From contig JAHENE010000140.1 in NCBI GenBank assembly GCA_024643305.1, positions 1-5,630 on the forward strand: DNA of 5,630 nt. The letters are read 5' to 3'. This document shows, in pieces, positions 1 through 4,335 of this stretch. This DNA comes from Thiobacillaceae bacterium. Its GTDB lineage: Bacteria; Pseudomonadota; Gammaproteobacteria; Burkholderiales; Thiobacillaceae. A program made the translations under genes and the position numbers. Each line of letters begins with the position of its first letter. Position 1 is the stretch's first letter. Under the pieces are notes generated by a model. That model did no database searches, was not told the origin of the DNA, and saw only the letters and a program-made list of their open reading frames with translations.

Positions 1-352
1 AGGCGTAGGCGACCATCAATTCGGTGGCAAAGTCGGGCTGTCCATTTCGTACCGCCTCGGCATCCCCGCCGCTTGCGGTTATGTCATTGAGAATCCAGTC
101 CTGATGGCCGAGTTCTTCCTCGATGTAATGGGCGATCGCTTCACGCAGCCACTCCTTGTCGTCGCCCAGCCTGGCACCGCAAGCCATCAGCAAGGGGGTG
201 GTGTGCTTGACGTGGTAATAGGCCTGGGAAAGAAAGGCCACATACTGCTTGCGGCTAACCTGGCCCGCTAGAGCTTTTCGGATGACTGGCATGGCATGCA
301 ACTTGGCCTGATCTGTCTGTGTGGCCAGTTGCAGTTCCTCAAAAAACGGCAT
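1..352 (-). CDS. Heme-oxygenase-like / TenA-like iron-containing redox enzyme, C-terminus cut by window edge
   Basis: The N-terminal 117 residues are visible; the rest lies beyond the left edge. The chain is helical and matches the pattern of TenA-like proteins now grouped with heme-oxygenase-like diiron oxidases (UndA, CADD and SznF belong to that superfamily). An early aromatic/His helix reads YYHVKHTTPLL (residues 45-55). A following acidic/His helix reads HYIEEELGHQDWILND (75-90), with E78-E80, H83 and D85 as candidate metal ligands. The second-half ligand helices are out of view, so metal binding cannot be confirmed. ATG at 352 is chosen because GAGG lies 6 nt upstream; the ATG at 356 belongs to the ligase frame. 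The gene overlaps the end of the ligase gene by 14 nt, so translation is probably coupled. In this context it may oxidise, desaturate or decarboxylate an acyl substrate. That role is inference; a thiaminase-type TenA is the less likely alternative. Confidence 0.8.
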   Translation of the reverse strand, partial: MPFFEELQLATQTDQAKLHAMPVIRKALAGQVSRKQYVAFLSQAYYHVKHTTPLLMACGARLGDDKEWLREAIAHYIEEELGHQDWILNDITASGGDAEAVRNGQPDFATELMVAYA

Positions 353-1835
353 GCATTTCCTCTTTGTAAAGATTTTCGATCTTGTTGCTGTAGGCTGCTT
401 CAATGGCCTTCCGCTTCGGCCTGCCGTTGAAGGTGAGCTGGCCGTTCTCCGGAACGAAAGGTTCGGATGCGGCAAACCATGGAGTGATGCGTGCGTAATC
501 GGGAAGTGAATGGTTGGCTTGCCTGATGCCTGCCTCGATTTCCTCCGGTGAGAAACCCTGTCGCGGGACGACCACTGCCACGTTGAATGGCCTGGCCTCG
601 CCGAATACCGCAACCTGAGAAATTGATGGGATCAGGCTGAGCTCGCGCTCGACCCACTCGGGGGCGACGTTGCGACCGAAGGACGTGATGAACATGCTCT
701 TCTTGCGTCCGGTGATGTGCAGAAATCCATGTTCATCAAGATAGCCAAGATCGCCGGTCGGAAATGGCCGATGCCACGCTTCCTGGCCTAGATAGCCGAG
801 GAAGCCGGACTTGTTCACCAGGATCTCGCCGTCTTTCGCAAAACTCAACTCAACGTGCGGCAATGGGCGCCCAACGCTGCCTGGCTGGTTTGCCGTCGGA
901 GTGTTGAGCGCCACGACGGAGGCACACTCCGACATGCCGTATCCCTCGTACACGGGAATTCCAAGCGACCTTGCCTCTCGCAGCAATTTTGGCGATACCG
1001 GCGCGCCGCCAACTGCAATGAACCGCAAGCGGGATGGCAGCCTGCCACCTTGTTTGATGATTGTCACCATGGCGTGCAACATTTGCGGGGCAAGGATTGC
1101 GCTTGTGGCATCAAACTCATTGATGGCCTTCGCCATCTGCACAACATCCAGTCCGGATGCGCCGCGTAATCCGACATGCCGCAGTGGCGGCAACGAAACG
1201 CATGCCCCAGACAGAAGCGGCACATAAATACCGCCGATATTTTCCAGCAAGGTGGCGAGCGGCGTGAGGCACAGGTGGCAGTCTTCGGCATCGGCAGCGC
1301 TGGCCTCCTTCAGCGAGAGGGCAACCGCCTCGATCTGCGCACGCCCGAGACAGACGCCTTTGGGTTCACCGGTGGTGCCGGAGGTATAGGTGATCTTGGC
1401 GGTGCCGCAAGGCAGTTCCTTCTTTTCATGGTCCGGCAACTGAATCAACTGCAGTCCGGCCAGTTCGGTCGCCAGGCGGCAGCGGATGCCCGCGCCGGAC
1501 AGGAGTTCCATCATTTGCTGCGGACGGTCGGTCAGCAAGCCGTCGAGGCCGGCATTCGTGATTACGTGGAGGATTTGCTGCGGCGAGAAGAAAATCGGCA
1601 GCGGCACCAGCGCTATGTCGGCAAACAGGGCGGACAGGTCTGCGACTGGCCATGCCACTGAGTTGTCTGCCAGCAAACCAATGGTTCGCAGACCAAGCAT
1701 CTGCATGCGTTCAATGGTGTCTGCGATTGCCGAGATCAATCGTCCATAGCTGAGCGTAATGTGGTTGTCCTGCAAGGCTGTGCGCTGCAGGTTGTTTTCC
1801 GCAACAGTCAGCAAGGCTTCTTGAAAATAATTCAT
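339..1835 (-). CDS. AMP-forming acyl-CoA synthetase / acyl-activating enzyme (ANL superfamily)
   Basis: This is a complete 498-residue cytoplasmic ANL enzyme, expected to activate a carboxylate with ATP as acyl-AMP and then pass it to CoA or another acceptor. Motifs appear in order: P-loop YTSGTTGEPKG (150-160), YEGYGMSE (296-303), TGDLGYLD (360-367) with the ribose-binding Asp, and hinge GRKKSMFITSFGRNV (376-390) running into APEWVE. The sequence resembles long-chain fatty acyl-CoA synthetases but is about 100 residues shorter than typical long-chain enzymes. The A10 region reads LTFNGRPKRKAI (467-478). By my alignment the usual catalytic Lys position is Arg472, with Lys474 close by. The start ATG overlaps the preceding hemolysin-family stop as ATGA. 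GGAG lies about 13 nt upstream, which is weak, so translational coupling is likely. Acyl chain and acceptor cannot be told from the sequence. Family assignment is firm; long-chain specificity is inference. Confidence 0.93.
   Translation of the reverse strand: MNYFQEALLTVAENNLQRTALQDNHITLSYGRLISAIADTIERMQMLGLRTIGLLADNSVAWPVADLSALFADIALVPLPIFFSPQQILHVITNAGLDGLLTDRPQQMMELLSGAGIRCRLATELAGLQLIQLPDHEKKELPCGTAKITYTSGTTGEPKGVCLGRAQIEAVALSLKEASAADAEDCHLCLTPLATLLENIGGIYVPLLSGACVSLPPLRHVGLRGASGLDVVQMAKAINEFDATSAILAPQMLHAMVTIIKQGGRLPSRLRFIAVGGAPVSPKLLREARSLGIPVYEGYGMSECASVVALNTPTANQPGSVGRPLPHVELSFAKDGEILVNKSGFLGYLGQEAWHRPFPTGDLGYLDEHGFLHITGRKKSMFITSFGRNVAPEWVERELSLIPSISQVAVFGEARPFNVAVVVPRQGFSPEEIEAGIRQANHSLPDYARITPWFAASEPFVPENGQLTFNGRPKRKAIEAAYSNKIENLYKEEMHAVF
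358..363 (-). promoter_or_regulatory. Ribosome binding site that fixes the start of the TenA-like gene
   Basis: The minus strand reads AGAGGA here. Its GAGG core ends 6 nt before the ATG at 352 and only 2 nt before the ATG at 356, which is in the ligase frame. The spacing therefore selects 352 as the start. The site lies inside the last codons of the ligase gene. Confidence 0.6.
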
Positions 1836-2551
1836 GCGTGAATGTTTTCTCCCACGCAGAGGAGGCTCCCTCTCAATAACTCGGCCAGGTCGCGCTGAAC
1901 CAGTAGAGAGCGGTAGCCATGCTCGATGTCACCGGCCATGACTATTGGAGCCTGATCGTAGTAGCTCCCCCAGTTGTCGCGCTCTTGCATCGGCAAGCGC
2001 TCAAGTCTGGCCTCTCCCAGATCTACCGGGCGCAATCCAAGCCGATAAAAACCGTTGCGTAGCGTGGAGGTGCCCGTGAACACCACCCACTTGTAGCCTT
2101 CCGCATGCAGCATTGCTGTGATCGCCACGATCAGCCAGCGCGCGACTCCCGGATAAAGAGCAGAGAGGTTACCGACTTCGATGACTTCTTCGCGGCGCAC
2201 ATTCAGGCCAAGGTGCGCCTGCAAAACTTTTTCAACTGGGTGATCCAGATAGGTTTCTAGAAACAGCCTTTTTTCTTGGGCCGCGCGCAGGCCAAACGCT
2301 GCAATGAGTTCGCCATGGCTTGAACGCAGGCTTAGGAGACGCGGCATGAAATTGGTTATCCGGGAATTGTGCTCGGCTATGAAGCGCTCACGGATGAAGG
2401 ATTCGATTTTGTTACGGTCTTCCTGGCCATGTTCGCGGACATTGAAAACATGGGACAGTCGGCTGCTTGCAAGCCCGGTGTCGCTGATGTCCTGCTGCAG
2501 TTCAGGCAGGCTCTGGAGTGGCTGAGCGTTCAAGTGCATTCCCTCGGACAT
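1832..2551 (-). CDS. Thermostable hemolysin family protein (GNAT-like, probable acyltransferase)
   Basis: This 239-residue protein matches the family named after Vibrio delta-VPH thermostable hemolysin. Characteristic segments are IRERFIAEHNSRITNFMP (53-70), FLETYLD (97-103), a core from EVGNLSALYPG (125-135) through FYRLGLRP (168-175), and NWGSYYDQAPIVM (193-205). There is no signal peptide or membrane segment, which argues against a secreted pore former. The fold pattern recalls GNAT enzymes of the autoinducer-synthase type, so I infer an acyltransferase that uses acyl groups from the ligase next door. It is the first gene of the three-gene operon, and its TGA overlaps the ligase ATG. The start is uncertain. 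ATG 2551 gives the longest frame but has no Shine-Dalgarno and would leave only about 10 nt of leader after the sigma-54 start point. TTG at 2533 (codon 7) has GAGGG 7 nt upstream. ATG 2539 is too close to that site. Confidence 0.85.
   Translation of the reverse strand: MSEGMHLNAQPLQSLPELQQDISDTGLASSRLSHVFNVREHGQEDRNKIESFIRERFIAEHNSRITNFMPRLLSLRSSHGELIAAFGLRAAQEKRLFLETYLDHPVEKVLQAHLGLNVRREEVIEVGNLSALYPGVARWLIVAITAMLHAEGYKWVVFTGTSTLRNGFYRLGLRPVDLGEARLERLPMQERDNWGSYYDQAPIVMAGDIEHGYRSLLVQRDLAELLRGSLLCVGENIHA
2541..2545 (-). promoter_or_regulatory. Candidate Shine-Dalgarno for an internal TTG start of the hemolysin-family gene
   Basis: The minus strand reads GAGGG at 2545-2541, 7 nt before an in-frame TTG at 2533 and 1 nt before the in-frame ATG at 2539. 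No comparable purine tract precedes ATG 2551. If it is used, the protein is 233 residues. Confidence 0.4.
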
Positions 2552-2570
2552 GATGGTTCGAAGAAATGGT

Positions 2571-2590
2571 TTGCAAGCCCTGTGCCAGGT
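2571..2590 (-). promoter_or_regulatory. Sigma-54 (RpoN) promoter, -24/-12 type
   Basis: The minus strand reads ACCTGGCACAGGGCTTGCAA. It contains TGGCAC, then five bases, then TTGCA, matching the RpoN consensus TGGCACG-N4-TTGCW at all core positions except the seventh (A for G). The spacing between the invariant GG and GC is exact. The predicted transcription start is near 2561, directly ahead of the hemolysin-family gene and facing the operon. No convincing sigma-70 -10/-35 pair was seen in the same gap. Transcription from this promoter would require an AAA+ enhancer-binding activator. Confidence 0.68.
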
Positions 2591-2603
2591 GCCGGGAATA
2601 CTA

Positions 2604-2612
2604 CTGCAAATT
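2604..2612. promoter_or_regulatory. Single half-site CTGCAAATT
   Basis: The plus strand reads CTGCAAATT, identical to the right arm of the palindrome 103 nt away. It lies about 45 nt upstream of the predicted sigma-54 start point. It is a possible secondary binding site for the same regulator; no partner arm is present. Confidence 0.3.
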
Positions 2613-2695
2613 ACCTAACCAACTGATTCTAATAATGGATGTTTTGAGATTGGTGGCATAGCGTTGACGAATGCGAGCGCGAAAAGGCCTGCATT

Positions 2696-2715
2696 AATTT
2701 GCAGTCCTGCAAATT
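2696..2715. promoter_or_regulatory. 20-bp palindrome, candidate upstream activator site
   Basis: The sequence AATTTGCAGTCCTGCAAATT is a perfect 9-bp inverted repeat around a 2-nt centre. Its centre is about 145 bp upstream of the predicted sigma-54 start, a usual distance for enhancer-binding protein sites. Related elements nearby are CTGCA at 2689-2693, TTTGCAG at 2728-2734 and CTGCAAATT at 2604-2612. The 2-nt centre is too tight for a normal RNA hairpin loop without opening a pair, and no T-tract follows on the minus strand. A DNA-binding site is therefore favoured over a terminator, but a 3'-end hairpin of the upstream gene cannot be excluded. Confidence 0.45.
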
Positions 2716-2717
2716 TC

Positions 2718-2736
2718 CCCTACATTTTTTGCAGGG
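2718..2736 (-). terminator. Stem-loop just after the binding-protein stop codon, possible weak terminator
   Basis: On the minus strand, CCCTGCA (2736-2730) can pair with TGTAGGG (2724-2718) around a five-A loop, giving seven pairs with one G-U. It starts 4 nt after the TAA at 2743-2741. No U-run follows, so intrinsic termination would be inefficient. It could instead protect the 3' end of the porin/binding-protein transcript. Confidence 0.25.
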
Positions 2737-2740
2737 TTAT

Positions 2741-3217
2741 TTACCTGGAACAGGAAAAGGAAGACACATCTTCGCTGATGTGTCCGGCTGGCGTAACCAC
2801 CAGCGCGATGGATGCCCGGCTGTCTGTGTTGCAGAATGGTACATAGCCGACAGCCCCAGGATTTTCGTTGACGAAGCGCAGCATGGCCTCATCTGAAGAG
2901 ACGATGTATGGCGGGGAGAATCCATGGAAGTACATGTCGTTCCAGTATTTCTCCAGGTCTTCCGGGCTTGCGCCCAGTACGGCCAGCGAGAAGGCGCGGC
3001 GATGCGGATTGGATGCTGGCAGGTTAACCGGCTGCACACGCGTACCATCGTTCCAGAACAGTTTCTTGCGTTTGAAGATCAGGGCGATGTCTTCTTTCTT
3101 CAGGGCCTTGGCGTGGAGGGGCGCGACGATTACCGCCAGCGGTTCGTCTGCAAAGGCACTGCCTGCCAGCAGCAAGCCCGGCATCATCCAGCGCAACACC
3201 AAGGACAGCAAGCGCAT
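2741..3217 (-). CDS. Small secreted PstS-like (phosphate-type) substrate-binding protein
   Basis: The precursor has 158 residues. Residues 1-23 form a Sec signal peptide (hydrophobic run to LLLAGSAFA, cleavage before DEP), giving a periplasmic protein of about 135 residues. The mature part follows PstS-like binding domains: DIALIFKRKKLFWNDGTRV (43-61), PVNLPASNPHRRAF (63-76), YWNDMYFHGFSPP (91-103) and NPGAVGYV (119-126). It is about half the length of a true two-lobed PstS, and no permease or ATPase gene is nearby, so a transport role on its own is doubtful. Cys129 and Cys156 near the C-terminus could form a disulfide. ATG 3217 overlaps the porin stop by one base (TGATG), indicating coupled translation. 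A longer in-frame extension upstream to 3343 is rejected because it lacks a signal peptide and lies inside the porin gene. Phosphate as the ligand is inference only. Confidence 0.82.
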   Translation of the reverse strand: MRLLSLVLRWMMPGLLLAGSAFADEPLAVIVAPLHAKALKKEDIALIFKRKKLFWNDGTRVQPVNLPASNPHRRAFSLAVLGASPEDLEKYWNDMYFHGFSPPYIVSSDEAMLRFVNENPGAVGYVPFCNTDSRASIALVVTPAGHISEDVSSFSCSR

Positions 3218-4257
3218 CAGAACAGGACCGCAAATGAGGCGAACAGACCTTCCGGCGCCTGGATTCGGTTGTTGATCGCGCGGCTGTACTCGGCCTTCAG
3301 GATCATCGCTGGCGACAGCCGATATGCCGCGCCAGCCAGCCACAGACTCATTGCCGGCGCCGGGCCTGACTGGTCATAGAGTTCATAACGGCCGATGGCG
3401 TACCAGCGTTGGGAGAGCGGCGCCACGGCCTGTAGGTAAAGTCCCTTCTCGTCGGACTGGCTGCCGTATTCGGAAAAGCGGTAGGCAGCTTCTAAGCTCA
3501 CTTCGTAGCGGTTATGGGACCAGAAGTAATCAACTCCCAACAGATTCTTGCGCTCGCCGATTGAGCTTTTCTGCTCGAAATTGGCGTAGGACATGCCCAA
3601 CTCACCATTCCCCGGAACCGGCATCGATACATGCATACCATAGGCCTCCTCGAACGGGTCCAGCTTGGGATCAGGCCGCCAGTCTTCACCGATGGCGGCA
3701 TACACTGAGTAATCCAGCGTGGTATCCAGGGCAGGCACGCTGCCATACACCATGGCGCCAGTAGCGTTGGTGGGGAAGAGGTGTTCGGTCACCATGGGGC
3801 GCGATGTTGTCCATACCAACGGTGAAGCATGAATGACATTCCAGCGGCCGATTGGGGTGAGGAATTTCCCAGCGCGGAAATTGAGCTTCTCGGAATACAG
3901 GTAATCGGCGTAGAGACGTTCCAATGCAAGATAAGCGTGCCCGGTGGTGAGGCCCTTGTCTTCTTCCCAGCCGAGCGGCCGTTCCAGGTCGAGTTCGGAA
4001 AACAAACGCAGCTTGCCTTCATTTTCCCAATGCACGAACAGGCTGAAATCATCGATGCCTGCTGTGGTTTTTGCATTGCGGTCATCTCCAATGCCGATGC
4101 TGGCATAACCGCCCAGCTTGAAGTCGGTACCAGGCACCTGCCAGCCTTTGCCGGGACGATAGTCTGCGTCGGTTGCGCTGTCTTCCGCCCATGCCATGCT
4201 TTGCAGGGAGAGCAGAAGCAGGATGGGAAGAATCAGTTGTCTGGACGTAGGGAACAT
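3217..4257 (-). CDS. Outer-membrane porin-like beta-barrel protein
   Basis: The protein has 346 residues, starting at the ATG that begins MFPTSRQLIL. That start gives a clean signal peptide with a hydrophobic core PILLLLSLQS and cleavage after MAWA (residue 24). The mature part is a run of short amphipathic strands with aromatic girdle residues and ends FASFAVLF. A C-terminal Phe of this kind is the classic outer-membrane assembly signal. The stretch NFRAGKFLTPIGRWNVI (126-142) resembles the strand/turn of phosphate-selective porin O/P and related barrels. No specific substrate can be assigned. An upstream in-frame ATG at 4326 adds 23 residues with no signal-peptide logic and would run into the divergent gene region. 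GGGG about 5-8 nt before ATG 4257 is a weak ribosome site. It is first in a two-gene unit with the PstS-like gene, divergent from the histidine kinase. Confidence 0.83.
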   Translation of the reverse strand: MFPTSRQLILPILLLLSLQSMAWAEDSATDADYRPGKGWQVPGTDFKLGGYASIGIGDDRNAKTTAGIDDFSLFVHWENEGKLRLFSELDLERPLGWEEDKGLTTGHAYLALERLYADYLYSEKLNFRAGKFLTPIGRWNVIHASPLVWTTSRPMVTEHLFPTNATGAMVYGSVPALDTTLDYSVYAAIGEDWRPDPKLDPFEEAYGMHVSMPVPGNGELGMSYANFEQKSSIGERKNLLGVDYFWSHNRYEVSLEAAYRFSEYGSQSDEKGLYLQAVAPLSQRWYAIGRYELYDQSGPAPAMSLWLAGAAYRLSPAMILKAEYSRAINNRIQAPEGLFASFAVLF

Positions 4258-4335
4258 GGCGGCCCCGCGGATGGGAAAGTGCGGATTGTGCCACATGCCA
4301 TATACTTGGGCGTCCGGTTTACACATGCCTGCGCC
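4258..4335. promoter_or_regulatory. Divergent intergenic region between the porin gene and the histidine kinase gene
   Basis: These 78 nt must hold the promoters of both divergent units. TATACT at 4301-4306 is -10-like on the plus strand, but no good -35 sits 17 nt upstream. A TGGCAC on the minus strand (4293-4288) lacks a correctly spaced TTGC. No hexamer pair or operator can be called with confidence. Confidence 0.4.

Noticed and set aside
1176..1661. Open 161-codon frame on the plus strand within the ligase gene
   Set aside because: It lies wholly antisense to a confidently identified enzyme, has low-complexity Gln/Arg/Gly-rich composition, and shows no recognisable domain.
2696..2715. 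Palindrome as a classical intrinsic terminator
   Set aside because: The 2-nt centre is too short for a stable hairpin loop and no T-tract follows on the minus strand. It is kept as a lower-probability alternative in the feature entry.
2741..3343. Longer 200-residue version of the PstS-like protein
   Set aside because: The extra 42 residues are the porin gene read in another frame and would bury the signal peptide inside the chain.
4273..4293. A second TGGCAC on the minus strand ahead of the porin gene, as a possible sigma-54 promoter
   Set aside because: The bases at the -12 position are GCAC rather than TTGC, and the nearest GC is two bases out of register. RpoN promoters do not tolerate that spacing.
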